This document shows positions 11,850 to 24,885 of a stretch of DNA of 64,000 nucleotides, piece after piece. The DNA is taken from positions 1-64,000 of the forward strand of contig VIIQ02000857.1 in assembly GCA_007449985.2 (NCBI GenBank), given 5' to 3'. The notes below the pieces were generated by a model. The model did no database searches. It was given only the letters and a program-made list of their open reading frames with translations, and was not told where the DNA came from. This DNA comes from Desmodesmus armatus. Lineage: Eukaryota; Chlorophyta; Chlorophyceae; Sphaeropleales; Scenedesmaceae. The translations under genes were made by a program, and so were the position numbers. Positions within the stretch are counted from its first letter, which is position 1. Each line of letters starts with the position of its first letter.

Positions 11850-14800
11850 TCAGCTGTTGGGGCAGTTGTTGGCCCAGTGCCCAGGCTGCTGGCACTTGAA
11901 GCACACGTTTGCAGGAGCACCCGTGGCCGTCACAAACTGACCACCACCGCCACCCTGCCAGCCCCCGCCACCACCACCGCCTCCACGCTGGTGCCAGCCG
12001 CCACCACCGTCATCATGACGGTCAGCTGCTGCTGCTGCTGCTGTTGCCGCACGCTTGCCGCCTGTCTTGGCTGCTGCTGCACCCCGCTTTTTGCTGCCAA
12101 CAGCAGCACCTGCTGCTGCAGCGCCCCTGCCAGCACGCCCCCTGGACGCTCCTGCCTGCTGCTGCTGCGGTGCCGGTTGGTACTCATCTGCCCACACGAA
12201 CTTCAGGCAGGCTTCACCACCCTCCTCTGCTGGCCTCGCGCACTTGTAGAACTGGCGGCCAGGGTTTTTGGCCGTATTCGAGGTGCCCACCCTGACCGGC
12301 TCGCCATGCTGTGGGCACAGGGGCGCGGGCCCAGAGCTGCCAGCAGCTGCTGCTGCAGCCCCACCCGCTGCTTTCGAGGCCTTGCTGGCGCGTGCTTTAG
12401 TGCCCCCTGAGCCGCCTTTGGCCCTGCTGCTGCCGCCGCTGCCTTTTTTGCTGCCTGCACCCCCCTGCTTGCGAGCCTTGGCGGCCTGGCCTATGCCCCA
12501 GTCATCAGCAGGATACTGTGACCCCATGGGGGGAGGGATCATGGTGCGAGCAACAGCAGCACTGTGATGCTGCTGCGGCGGCTGTGATTGTGAGGGTTGC
12601 TGCTGCCACTGCTGCCCACGCGGCGGCTGACTATACTGCTGCTGCTGCTGCTGCCAGCCGCCTGCTGGTGGGTTGCTGCTGCCCGCTGCACCTGCACTGG
12701 CCGGCACACCTGCAGCCGCTGCTGCAGCCCTGGGCCTGCTGGGTTGTGCTCCTGACATCTGCAGCAGCTGCTGCAAGGTGGGGTCGCAAACCAGGCAGCC
12801 TGTGTAGTCGGGCTGGTGGAACAGACCTGCATGACCGAAACCATGCAGAACATGCTGTCAGTTCAGCAGGCTGAGTCACACAAGCAGTGCCCTGATGAGA
12901 GTGTATTGTGCTGCACTACCAATGCTGTTGGTGCGTCAGAGATGCAGGCCAGGAGGGCGGATAAGCATGGCGATCTGAAAGCGTTCCAACTAGCAGCAGC
13001 GTCATGTAAGTTGCTGAATTAAATGGAACCCCCGAGCCATTATGCTGCTGCTGCCTAGATGAGCTTGTGCTTGCTTGCATCAGTAGAGTACAGCCACTGC
13101 AGGTTTTTAGTGCAGAAATCCCAAGCCATGAGGGTGGCCAGAGGCTCATGCCCACCTGGCGGCAGCAGAGCCATCCTCAGGCGCAGTGCAGCCTTCATGA
13201 CCTGTCCATGCCTGCAGCGCTGGCACTGCTCGCCAGTGACACACACAGACGCAACCGCATGAGGCAGCGCCAGCCTGTAACTGCAGTGTCCATCTGAACA
13301 GCTCACACCGTTCTGCCCACTTCCAGCACCACCACTGGACCCACCCTGCAACATGAGAAGCCCACCACAAGTGGGACAGGACCCCAGTGCCTGCTGTTGC
13401 TGCCCTCCTGCCCCTCCAGCTGCTGCTGCTGCTGCTGCTGCGGGGGCACCACCACCGCCCGGGCCCTGGTTGCCACCTGCATAGGCTGCTGGTCCCCGCA
13501 TGCTGCCACCCTGTGGCCCGTCCTGTCCACCATGGGATGGAGGGCCCCCAGGACCAGGGCCAGGGCCTGGCCCAAAGCCCAAACCACCACCTGTCACGGT
13601 TGCAGTAACAACACAGCACGAACAAAACCCCAAGATCAGCACTGCCAGCAACCCAGCAAATGATGTGGTGCTGTCATGAACGTGTCATACTCTATTTGAC
13701 ATGCAGGGTGTCAACAGCAGAGCTGAGCAGTCCAGACCAGGACGAAGCAAAACCAGGCACCACTGCATGACGAGCCAAAAGCACAGGACTCCAGCAGACA
13801 CACCATCCTTACCTGGTCCACCCCAGCCTCCTGGCCCACCAGGCCCGCCGCCAGGCCCACCACCAGGGCCCCCGCCTGGCCCACCACCTGGCCCTCCACC
13901 GCCTGGCCCACCACCTCCTGGCCCGTTGCCGCCGCCAGGATTGTTGGGGTTTTGTGGCCCCTGCGGGTTACCTCCCCCCAGCCGCTGGAAGTAGCGGGAC
14001 ACCTCAGCCATCATCTCCTGCAGCAGCAGCACGGACAAGCACCCTCATTCTTTGCTGGAACAGATACTCAAGGATACGCTGCAAACATGGCTGTCATGTT
14101 TGCACCCTCAGCCCCGGCCGCTGCCAAGGTGGTGCGGTAAACGTGTGCGCATGTAGCGTCAGATAGCACTTTACTGTGGCACATTGCACAGTGGAGGGTG
14201 CTGAGGTAGCATGTCTCATGCGGATGGGCCAGCTGTGACGGCACATCATGCCTTACAGGCTGCCAACCATCTTCATACATCTTCACAGTGCTCCTCTTGG
14301 TTCCCAAACCAAGGTGCCTCACCTGCTTCCGCTGGCTTGCTGCCTGGAAGTCTGCTCTGAAGGCCTGTATGGCCTGCTGCAGGATAACGTCCTTTGTCAC
14401 CTGGACGCAGCAGGGGGCACAACACCACCACACACTTGCCTGTCCTGACCGTGGAGAAAGAGAGAGACACCCGTGTCTGGCCCACTTGTCTGGCCCAAGA
14501 CATCCCACCAGCAGTCAGGATATGCATGCACAGTCAATGTTTGATATCATCACCCTCGACATCAGCGCAATGGTGATTTGGGTTGCAACCGCCCACCTGT
14601 ACTGCTGCTATGTGAGAGATGCCCTGCTGAATTTCTCCCCGCTGGTCAGGTTCCGGCTTGTCCATGCCCACCAACCCTTGGGCCGGAGCGCAGGGATGTT
14701 CAGCAAAGACGGCTCCAGCAGTGCCTATCAGGCAAGATTCGATCGGACAGTCTTGCTCTTGATGAATCTCTTCATAAATGAAGAGCCGGTCTGTGCATCT

Positions 14801-17800
14801 GAAGCCACCACACCCACCTGCCCTGCTGCGATGCGGCTGATGCCCTGCTCGATCCTGCCGCGCAGGTCAGGCTTCCATAGGTTGTCCAGCCCCCCCCCCC
14901 CCCCCCTCCCCCCCCCCCTGGGCGGCAGTGCAGGATGTGCAGCAGAGACGGTCCAGCAGTGCCTATTGGGCGAAAGCCGACCCCTTTTTATTGCAGTGAG
15001 AGCCGGTCTGTCTACCAAAGACATCAGCCAAAGCCACCACACCCACCTGTCCTGCTGCGATGCGGCTGATGCCCTGCTCAATCCTGCCGCGCAGGTCAGG
15101 CTTCCACAGGTTGTCCAGGCCCATGCGCCTGTAGGAGCTGATCAGGGACTCCCCCAGGGCCGTGGGGTCAAACGCCTGGGAGGCAGCGTCCTTCACGGCA
15201 TAGCCACGCTCCAGCTGCTTCTGGATGTGCTCTGCAGGGATGCACAGATAGGACCAGGGGTTGGTGGGAAGTCTAGCATACTAGACATGCCAAACCCCTC
15301 TCAGCCCCTGTCAGTAGTTCTCTACAGGCGTAGTCAAGCACTTGCCCACAGGGGTGATTGGTTGGGGTGAAGTACATAGGGGCAGGGCCACGGTGCACAA
15401 GGCTAACGAATAGGTGGCAGCAGGCTGACAGGCTGTTGTGAACAAACAGGCACTGACTGGGTGGGTCCAGCAAGGCGGTGATGTGCATGTGCACTAACCT
15501 CAGGCTACTATCTGGTGTAGGTGGTGCAAACCACTGACGGGGATCGGGGTTTTTCCCCACCTTAGTGTTTCAACCTGTTCAACCCTGGCAGGCATGCCAT
15601 TGATGTGTGGCAAATGTGTCTGCGTGTAACATTTCCCCCAAAAACAAATGCCATGCAAGGCAGCTTGGGTGCATTGCGGTCTTCGCCATGTGCAAGTACA
15701 TGTGAACTTTGTCTGCAAGACTGCACGGGAATAGGTCGCTGAGGGTTGCCAACCCCCCATTGCCCTGCCCGCGGCCCCTGGCCACTTGTAGGAGATGCTC
15801 ACCTGCAACCGTGGCGTCAGTGCCGATGCCATGCCGCTCCATGGCTGCAATCAGGTCACGCTCAAACAACCGCGGTGGCGGCTGCGTGGCACCCTCCCGC
15901 AGGGACACCTGAAACAGTATCACAGATCACAGGTCATACATACATGGCAGTGTGTTCACCAGTGTGCACCTTGTCCACCAAGCACCAGGCTGACACATCA
16001 GCCAAGGCATTCTTGCAGACATGCGGAGCAAACCCCTCAACTCATACTGTCGTACCTCAGTGGGGCTGAACTGCATGCCCTCCACAAAGTGCGGCAGGTT
16101 GGCGTTGCCGCCCCAGTTTGTGTATGTGAAGACCAGCAGCCAGTTGCGCTCAGTGACCATCAGGCCTGCAGCACAGCAGCAGTGACCCTCATGTGTCAGA
16201 AGCAAGCGGCTAATCACGTTGTGGACAAGGCAAGCCAGACAACTCAACAGACTTCTGTGTGCAGGATCTGGCCTCCACACACCAGGCCATCACAGCTGTG
16301 TGCATGTGCACATTCAAATGCATAGGCGCATGGTGCTCTGGAAGCCGCTGCCACGCACCTGTCGTCCTGAACGCCTCGCCGGCGATGTCGATCGTGACGT
16401 TGGTCTCCTGGCCCACAGCATCCTTGGAGCAGCTGGCCAGGAAGTGCCGCACAATGAACTCGTACAGCTGCCTCTTCTCTGCAGAGAGCACAAGGGGCCT
16501 TTTAGGGGTGAGGAGAATCGGGAGTCAGTTGCTGTCAAGTAAAACCCCAGACCATGGTTGGTCAAGCAGCAGATGTCCCGTTGCTGGCAGCACAGTGTCA
16601 CACAGAGTAGGCATATCTGACACCGACAGGAGCAAGCCATAGAAGACATCCGTGTAAAGTAGCTGCCGCAACTTGCAACATGATAAAACATGCGTGGTGA
16701 CATACAGACATACAGACAGGACAAACTCCAAGCAGCAATCACTGCCCATCCAGCTGTCCCCCTACCAGGGCTCCAGTCCGCCTCTCCTGCGCTGTGCCGT
16801 GTGGGGTGGATGGCGGGTGAGCCTTGTCATCATGCCCGCCAGCACGAGGAGGCTGCCACATGGCGCCACTCAGGATGGCGGCTGCATGTGGCCCCCAGCG
16901 CGCATCGTTGGAGTGCTCCTGCACGATTGCCTGCACAGCAGTGAAAGCTTTCATCAATGGCCCGCTTCACGCACCTGGGATCTGCCGGGCTTGGGTCAGC
17001 AGTACTGTGAAGCCTGCCCTGCTGCTGATATGCAAGGAAAGAGCAATTGGGAGGGAGAGCACACAGCTGCTGCTGCTGTAAGCATGCGGTGTGTTGTCCT
17101 GCGTGCGGCAACAACTGCAGCAGCCGTGGCGTCATTCGCAGCCAGTCCCGGCTCACCCTCAGGTCCATGCCTGGGTCGTACACGTCTGTCTCTGTGCGTG
17201 GGTAGCTGATGAAGCCGGCCTGGTACAGCTCCTCAGCAAGCTTCATGATGCGCTCACCTGCGCAGCACAGCACAGCACAGTGCAGCACAGCACAGCACAG
17301 CAGCCCATTAATACACAAATCAATGGAAGCCCACCAATTCTGATAAAGACACTCAAGCCTGCTGGAAGCGCCAGGGAGGCTACTGCAGGCTGGGGCTGCT
17401 GGCCCATGTGTCGTGTGCTACAGCTCGTCAGCTTGTCAGTGAGTCAGTCAGCGGTGGCAGTCAGTCAGTCAGTGGTCCGCTCACCAGACAGTCGCAGGTA
17501 GCGCGAGCCTGACTTGCACATCTCCAGTGTCGCCAGAGGGCAGGGTGCGCGGCGGTTGACCTGGCGCCCTTGCACCTGCAGCACAGCAGCACCAACACTC
17601 ATCCTACGCCCTCCTGCCGTTGTGCACATCACCGCCTAGTCCCCATATTGTGACTGCCAGGTAGGGACCCGATAGCTGCTTACTAACTGGTAGCTGCTGA
17701 TGATGCCGTGCTGCCGCTGCAAGCGAAGTGGTCGTGGACCATTCTGGACATGCCTTCTCAGAGCCAAGCCGGGCTCACAGGGCTATGTAGAGGGCCAGCA

Positions 17801-17962
17801 TTACTGCCTTCAAAAGTACCTTATTGACTGTCAGCTGCTCGTGGGACCCTTACCTGCATGACTGTTGCCATGATGGGCTCGTCCGCCACCACACCCTCAT
17901 ACAGCATCGTGGCAATGTCCTGGTCAAACAGCCGGTCCCGCGCCCATTTGAACTCACAGCTG

Positions 17963-18001
<39 letters not shown>

Positions 18002-19887
18002 CCGCCACCTTGCACCCCCGCCTCTGCTGGAGGCCTGTAGTTGACAAAGATGTACCAGAAGGGCTCTGACACGTGTGACTGGATCTCCCTGAGCACACCA
18101 GACAGCGCATGTACAGATAGTACAAAGTGAATACAAAGTATGCATAGGTGGCATATCATGTGATTGCAGGTCAAGGTTGTGCTTGGAGCTTCAGCCACTG
18201 TCAGCCAATCACAACGACAAGCAAAGAGCACTGCCGTGCCTGGACTTCACCAACTGCAAGTAACCTGCTGGCTGTTGACTGCTGGCTCACCAGGCCCGTT
18301 GCACAATAATCCCCAGTGTGGGGAACTGGCAGGGCCCGTAGCTTAGCAAAGGGCGGTCGCTGGCCACCCCTCCAGCCACCCAGTCAAACCTCTCCTGCAG
18401 GACAACACAAGCAGCAGGACAGAATGTACGTCAGCTTGACCGTTGAAAACAAAACTGCTGCAACAACCAGCAATGAGACCCCTACTGGCAAATTGAGCAT
18501 GGCAGTCATGGCCACCATGTGCTGTGTGCTGTGTTGACACAGAGCACTTGGGCGCAGGCAAGCTGCCAAATGCTTGAACATGGAGGTCAGAACGAGACCA
18601 CACAGGAGCGATCAGCTATGTGTGAGCCTCACCTGCAGCAGCATTGTCTGCAGCCGTGTGAAGCTGGCTCCCACCCGCAGGTCTATCTCCTGCCGCGCAT
18701 CAACTGCTGCTGCGTCCGCTGCGTTGGGAGCCACCAGCTGCTGCATGGTGCGCTGCAGCTCCCGCGGGATGAGGGCGCTGAACCGTGCACGCATCACGCG
18801 CAGGTTCCTGTTGGCATGCGTGCAGACCTCGATCACCTGAACACCACAGTCAAAGAGACGACAGCAGGCGTGGGTGGTGTCAGCTGTAGGACAGGCGGGG
18901 GGTTCATCCTCATCAGGGAGCCACCTGCGCCAGCAAGGCCGGCTGATATGGAACCTGCGCTGGGATACATGCATGTTTATGGTGAACTGCTGGAGCTATC
19001 ACTCTTCCTCTGTCTTGCGCAGGCACCATGTGCAGCGCATAGAGCCACTGCTAGGAGACCGTAGCTAGCACCAGCTGGCATGCAGTGCAAGGCGGGTATC
19101 TCTGCCAAGGGACGGCTGCACTTGTAGCTGTCACGAACCTCAAAGCTGATGTTCTCTCCTTCACGATCACAATCCAGCCACAGTATCAGCCATTGGCACT
19201 GCCGGGACAGCTGCTGCAGGTGCTCCTTGAGGTCAGCCTTGTCCTGCACAGGCAACAGGGCACAGTACATACGAGAGCCAGAGCATTGGCATGTGCAGCA
19301 AGCAGCAGCGCCTGAAAAGCAGCTGCAGCTGAACTCTTCTCTGTCTGTGGCCACTGCATGCACCACAGCCTGTCATGTCCTGATCTTGCAAGGCATAGCA
19401 TGGGCCGGTTGGTAGCTGTGCAGGCCCTGCCATTGTGCTGCTGTTCAATTGATACGCTTACATCCGGCACGGACTTGACGACAGGTGCGTTGTACAGGTC
19501 TACAGGGTTGCAGGAGTGCCAGCGTTTGTGCTGCTGCGTAAAGTCCAGCTGCATCAGGTGGCCTGCCACTGACGTGAACACCATGTCGCAGGGGGTGCCC
19601 TGGATCGTATAGCCAAACTCCCAGATGGGGTTGAACCGGGCCCTGGAGAAGGAGTGGCACAGCATGCAGCATGTCAAGGGTGGGTGGGACGGGCAGAGGC
19701 ACAACTGCAACTGGGGCAGGCGCGCCACTGTTGATTGAGCTGTCCACTTGCCACCACCGTACCTGCCCCGCCGGCTGCGAGCTTGGCCATTGCTGAGGAT
19801 GCGGGACACCTCCTTGGCCACGCTGGGTTTCTCAGCAACGTTCAGGGCCTTCACTGGCATCCTGGCACCTGCTCCTGCTGCTGTCAC
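11850..19887 (-). CDS. TOP3A: DNA topoisomerase III alpha
   Basis: Type IA topoisomerase that, with a RecQ helicase and RMI1, dissolves double Holliday junctions. Seventeen exons join in frame to 1,174 residues: 19887-19763, 19642-19462, 19243-19139, 18836-18633, 18394-18291, 18088-17854, 17575-17485, 17257-17157, 16930-16766, 16476-16359, 16165-16056, 15908-15803, 15231-15047, 14400-14323, 14017-13813, 13590-13156, 12826-11850. The TOPRIM domain has [17 protein letters not shown] and [31 protein letters not shown] and [11 protein letters not shown] follow. The catalytic tyrosine is in [33 protein letters not shown] and [13 protein letters not shown] fit TOP3A and not TOP3B. The C-terminus has a Gly/Pro linker, topoisomerase zinc ribbons (CPTCGG, CQRCRHG, GCLVCD), a GRF finger and a CCHC knuckle ([14 protein letters not shown]). 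A polyglutamine run (12 Q) sits in the core. Start could also be methionine 10 ([11 protein letters not shown]). Confidence 0.97.
14612..15133. repeat. Tandem degenerate copies of TOP3A exon 13
   Basis: The real exon 13 ends at 15047. About 90 bp around its 3' end (15030-15120) recurs at 14801-14891 with only a few mismatches, and again more weakly at about 14602-14672. The offsets are 229 and about 221 bp. Each copy keeps the ACCCACCTG (donor on the minus strand) junction. Poly-C lies at 14890-14906. Confidence 0.8.
17964..18000 (-). repeat. CAG (Gln) repeat within TOP3A exon 6
   Basis: A pure CTG run on the plus strand reads as CAG and encodes 12 glutamines (GGGQQQQ...PSCEF) in TOP3A, in the loop before the [11 protein letters not shown] segment. 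The reading frame stays open on both sides. Confidence 0.9.
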
Positions 19888-20474
19888 AAACAGCAGCTGC
19901 TGCGATACACGGACATCTCAACAGAATCCTTGAGTGCGCTTCAAAGACGTGCTGTTGCCAGCAGGTGTCAGGAGACGAGGGTGCTGGACATCCAGGCTGA
20001 TCTATTGCTTGAATTCAACTGTGAGTGCAGCTGCACCCGTCCGGCGATTCTGCGTCAGCGTGACGGACGCAAGCAGGCATATGAAGGACGGATGGCAGAA
20101 CCAGCTGAGCGCCAGCTGGCGCACAACTGCATTTGTCATCAGCTTACTCATCTGCCACTGAAATGTTGTACTCGGTTTTTGCAGCGCAGGCAACGTTGAA
20201 TGAACTCATGATTGAGTTTTGCGGACACATTGCAAGTTAACAGCGGTCGAGGATCCCCCTGTTGTGCACACAGGCACACACGCACAACATGAAAGCAGCA
20301 GGCACCAAACAAGCAGCTGCAGTGACAACACGGGCCAAATATGTGAGTCAAACATACCACTTGGACTCATGAATCGGACTGAAACCACTCCATCTGGTGT
20401 CACACCATCCAGCACAGGGGTGTCAATCTGACATCAACCTGTTGACCAGTCAAACGACATTGCACGTTCCTGGC
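19888..20474. promoter_or_regulatory. Divergent intergenic region TOP3A / coiled-coil gene
   Basis: Upstream region of both TOP3A (minus) and the coiled-coil gene (plus). An additional 5' non-coding or short coding exon of the plus-strand gene may lie here, as its first coding exon is short. I see no clear promoter element. Confidence 0.3.
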
Positions 20475-23400
20475 ATGCAACCTCAGGGGGTCCAGGCATC
20501 CCAAGAGAAGAAACCCTCGTTATCAAAGGTCATCAACACCCTCAAGTGTGCCATTGAGGTGCGTGGTGGGCGCAACACTCCCTGCTTTGCAAGCACAGCA
20601 CAGGCGCAGCACGTATGGTGAGCAAGGAGCAGCCAAAGCTCACCAACATACAACGTGGTGTGCTATGCAGAAGCTGCAGCTTGCACAGGGTCTTGAAGCT
20701 GAGAAGGCACGTCAGCTGACACTGGACCATTATATTGGCCAGGTACGCCCGCGTGCTGGCTGAACCCTGGCTAGACGGACATGCCCTGCGCCCACCAGCA
20801 GAGACAGTCTGCTCAAGCTTTTACTGCATGTTCAGGTGGAGCTGCTGCAAACAGCCTTCACCTCACTGGCAGATGCAGTGCTGGAGGAGCTGGGTGAGCA
20901 GGCGGGGGCTGTGGAGCTGCCTGCACAACTGGATGCCGTGATGTGCTGGGCTTGGCAAATGCTATCCAGCTGTTGTGACTCCAGCTGGAAAAGCCTCAGC
21001 AGCCGCTGCACAGTGCATCAAGTTGTACTGACGGACCATCACTTGGACTTGCCACGCTGCAGAGCATGCCGTCTATATCCTCCCCAGGCTGCTTTTGCAA
21101 ACACTGTCAGCACGACTGCATGGCAGGCATGCCTCCAGCACACCTTCTGTGTCTGCTGCAGACGCCTTGGGCACTGAGCGCGTCAAGGGGCAGAAGGAGC
21201 AGGCAGTGCATGCACAGTGTCTGCGTGATCTGGAGGACAGGGTGCAGGTCAGCACAACACAGCAGCCCAGCACATAATCAGCTGCTTATCAAGAGAGCTC
21301 AATTGACGGAAGCCAGTCCGCTGGCAGCTTGGTGTTGTTTGCCGCATCAGTGGCTCGGACACATCTGATGACACCTTTCATGCTGCACCTCATACACGAA
21401 GCAGTGCTCAGAAGGATGGCTGCCCTGCTCGGCAGTCCTGCATCCATGCCATCACCATGCTGTGCCGCCACTGCTCTATGCTCTGCGTGTCCCGCAGACC
21501 AAGCTGACGCAGCTGAGCCGTCTGGAGGAGCGCCTGGATGTGAAGCTTGCACTTGCAGCAGAGCTGCCTGGGCAGTTTGAGGGCCTAGCCAAGCAGCAGG
21601 CAGCAGCAGAGGCTGCCATGGAAACATACAGGAAGGATGCCAAGGTAGGGGGACGGCTTGCTATAACTGGCATAAGCGGCACTCCTGTCCAGCCTCTCCT
21701 GTCATAGCTGCTGTCAACTTAACGCTGGCACAGCAGCAGCTTCAAGTATCAGGAGCACGCATGGTCGGCACCATGTGCTGTTTGGTGTGGATGGGAGCTG
21801 ACAAAAGCGATGCTGCCCCTGCATGTTTGTGGTTCCTGCAGCGCATGCAGCTGCAGCTGAGCCAGGTGGAGCACCAGCAGTCACTGGCAGCCTCTGAGGC
21901 TGCACTGGCACCACTCAACCCATTTCAACGCAGCCAGGTGCGCAGCTTCCCAGGTGCTCCAGGTGCAGCTGCTGGGCTGGCTTCGGCCAGCAACTTGCTG
22001 GACAGTCGGACTGAATGCAGGGGGTGTTTCGGCCTCTGGGGGCTATGCCAAGCAGCCAGCCAGAAGCACTTGAGGGCCCATGATAGTGCCGCTGCAGTAC
22101 TCTAGCGCATGGTGCTGACCTCCAGCTCATCAGTCTGAAGTTTAGTCTGCTTATGAAAGGGCCCGGCATGTAACCCATGCTGCTGTGCAGGTCAAGGACT
22201 GTGTGAGCGAGCAGGTGCAGCAGCTGGTGCCCAACCTGGTGACAGGTGGCATTGCTGCTCATGTCCCGTCCATGATTGATGAGGTGAGACCATTGAGCAG
22301 CACAACACGATCCAAGCCATGCCATGCTGTGGTCCAATTGCAACACCTGCCACCTGGTTGATCATCATGCGGTGTTCACCCAGACCCCCCCTTGCACTCG
22401 CTATGTGAGGCTCACAGGGAGCATGGTGAACCTAGCTGTGAGTCAGCTGTCATACACCGTTGACTGTGGGCTGTTTGATGATGGTGATGTTCCTGCTGCC
22501 ATGCAGGCTGTTGATGCCGCCAGCAGGAACCTGCAACACGAGCTGTCCGCCACCACGGAGCTGCTGGCAGCAGACGCAGGCCGGCTGGGCAGGGAGCTTG
22601 CTGGCTTGCGTGCTGACGTGTCATCACTGGCGGGCGGCCTGCAACAGCAGCAGCATGAGCTGGGTGTCCTGCAGCCCAGGGTCAGCAGGCTGGAGACGCT
22701 GGAGTCCTCCAACCCCCGTGCCTCACTGCGCCTGGTGACTGCCCTGGAGGGCAAGGTGGACAACCTGGCAGCTCAGCAGGTGAGAGGGGTGATGCGCCCT
22801 ACCGGCCGGTAGTATGTGTGCCTCTTGGGGCACATATTGATGGTGGCATGTTTGGCATGCATACTTAAAATCAGTCAGAGATGAAGGGCTGTCGCGCTGT
22901 GGAGTCCCAGCGAACCCCTGCAGGCAGAAAGTGGCTTGAGTTCTCCTTCACAAGCCTGGAGGCTCAACCCCGGGGGTCAGGTCCGTCCTGCACAGGCGCA
23001 CTGAGCTTCTTTGCGTGCTGCATGCAGGCTCGCTACAGCAAGAGTGTTGAGGGTGTGGTTGGTGCGCTGGTGGATGACACGGTGGCGCTCAACAAGACCA
23101 CCCGGCAGGTGGAGGGGCTAGTGAAACACCAGCAGGCGCAGCTGCAGGACACCAAGGAGGCACTGCTCAGGTTGGTGCTCAAGCTGTATGATCAAGGAAG
23201 GGTTGTATGATCAGGTTATCACATTGTGCGGGCCTCCATTGAAAGTCCAAACGTTTGTTCCATGCAGTGTGCTGGCCTGGTTGCTGGCACAGCCCTACTC
23301 CTGGGTGCAGCGCATAGACACTGCAAGAAGCCAGAAGCCAAACTTGCTGTCACCAACACATAGACTCGCGTGTATGCTGTATGACGACACGCTCTTGTCA

Positions 23401-23663
23401 TGCCATGCTGCAGGTCTGCCAAGGTGTTCAGCCAGTTGCTGAAGGTCCCCTCCCCTGTGTCCTCAACCCTCTGGAGTGCTACCTCACCCATGCCTGGCAG
23501 CCTGGCAGCCACAGCAGCAGCAACATACAACACCAGCCCCGCAGCTGCCAGCACCTACTCTCCATACTCCAGCCCTGTCAAGACCTCGACTGGCACTGCC
23601 AATGCTGCATGTGGTTCCCCCATGATGTCGAAGTATGCTGCTCTGCTGCATGGCCTCAACTGA
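20475..23663 (+). CDS. Coiled-coil protein of unknown function
   Basis: Ten exons join in frame to about 457 residues: 20475-20558, 20671-20742, 20836-20942, 21139-21247, 21498-21644, 21842-21937, 22191-22283, 22507-22779, 23028-23170, 23414-23663. Exon 3's donor and exon 4's acceptor are the least certain. The start MQPQGVQASQEKK leads into SLSKVINTLKCAIE. Most of the protein is predicted-looking coiled coil rich in Leu, Gln, Glu and Ala, e.g. TQLSRLEERLDVKLALA and LQQQQHELGVLQPRVSRLE. The C-terminus is Ser/Thr/Pro/Tyr-rich and ends SKYAALLHGLN. No enzymatic motif is visible. Such architecture suits a cytoskeletal, basal-body or vesicle-tethering role, but that is only inference. It is transcribed away from TOP3A. 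Confidence 0.7.
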
Positions 23664-24885
23664 GCTGGGGCATTTGGTGACAATGATTGTGACAGAGACA
23701 GCTCAGCACCTTTTTAGTAAGGGCTTTCAGCTGCTGAAGCAAACAGACCTGTCTGGGTGTGGTTGGACTATTTTGTTTTCGGCTTGCTATGCATGTATGG
23801 GATTGGCATGCTGGTAACACATACTGCTTCCATTGCACTGGCCTCCTGCCTCGTTGCCACAGCTGGAGCCTCCTGAGGCTGTGTAATGTCAATCGCACAG
23901 CAGTCACGGCACCACCTAAACATTACACATAGTTGTGAATCACAGACGCAAATACACACCAAATGGATACGCTTTGTGCAGCGTCGCCTGACACAAGGTT
24001 GGTACAAGGTTTACCAGTGCCCTTTACTGACCAAAGACATGGGTACACATGGCACCAGGAGAGGAAGGGGTGCCTGGAGTGCAGGACCACGCTGCATATG
24101 ACAGAGCACTGTCTGAGCCACCTGCACCTTTGCCAGCGCACGAATCAATACTGCATGAAGAAATGCTTTCAACTCCTTCTTTTACATGCGCTGGGTCAGG
24201 CCTGCCCACCATTATGGCGACTGCCAACACCATGCGCCCAAGGCAGTGCCCAAAGGCAGTGCACAATCAGCACATCAGCTCGAGAAATCATGCATGAAAA
24301 CCAAACCCCATCGGCACAATATCAACAAGCACGGTGCATGCCCAACTTTGGTGGCGCTTTGCTCAGCAACTTCACTCCAGACCCAGCCGCCTCACCTCCC
24401 CAAACTCGCTCTGCTTTCAACGCGTGCGTACGGATGAGCCGAGCTAACCACTCTGCCGAATGACACACAACAGTGCAATACGACCAATGCACCTGTCCGT
24501 GCTGCAAAGCATTCCACGACTTCACTACACAAGCCACAACTTGTGCACACGTAATATGTTCCCACCAGACCACAACTGCATTCAAGTGTGAAGTTGCAGT
24601 TCACCCTCAGATTCACCAATCGTAATCCTGCTGCACCTGACACTGTAAACAATGACCAACCCTCCTTGCTGACAGCAATGCAATCAATCTCCCACAGCCA
24701 CGGTCACAGAAAAGGGCAGGAGTTTGCCCACAGGCATGATGAAGTACGGTCGACAGGCACTCAAACCAAGGATACTTGCCCCAACCAAGTCCCCAAAATG
24801 CAAGCTGCGTTCTGGCAGCTACCTCAAACCACCATGGTTTTGACCCTGCCGCGCACATAGCCGAGGCCACACACCTCAAGCCACC
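23664..24885. other. Convergent intergenic region, no gene seen
   Basis: Between the stop codons of the coiled-coil gene and the NADH dehydrogenase gene. Short frames occur on both strands, none with family resemblance or codon bias. A minus-strand stretch around 24440-24470 resembles a tRNA D-arm but has no T-arm partner. Confidence 0.4.

Noticed and set aside
14288..15370. 360-residue plus-strand frame over TOP3A exons
   Set aside because: It is antisense to TOP3A exons 13-14 and to their echo copies; the minus strand has family motifs.
24430..24475. tRNA-like GGCAGAGTGGTTAGCTC on the minus strand
   Set aside because: Only a D-arm-like word is present; no anticodon stem, T-arm or acceptor stem can be drawn.
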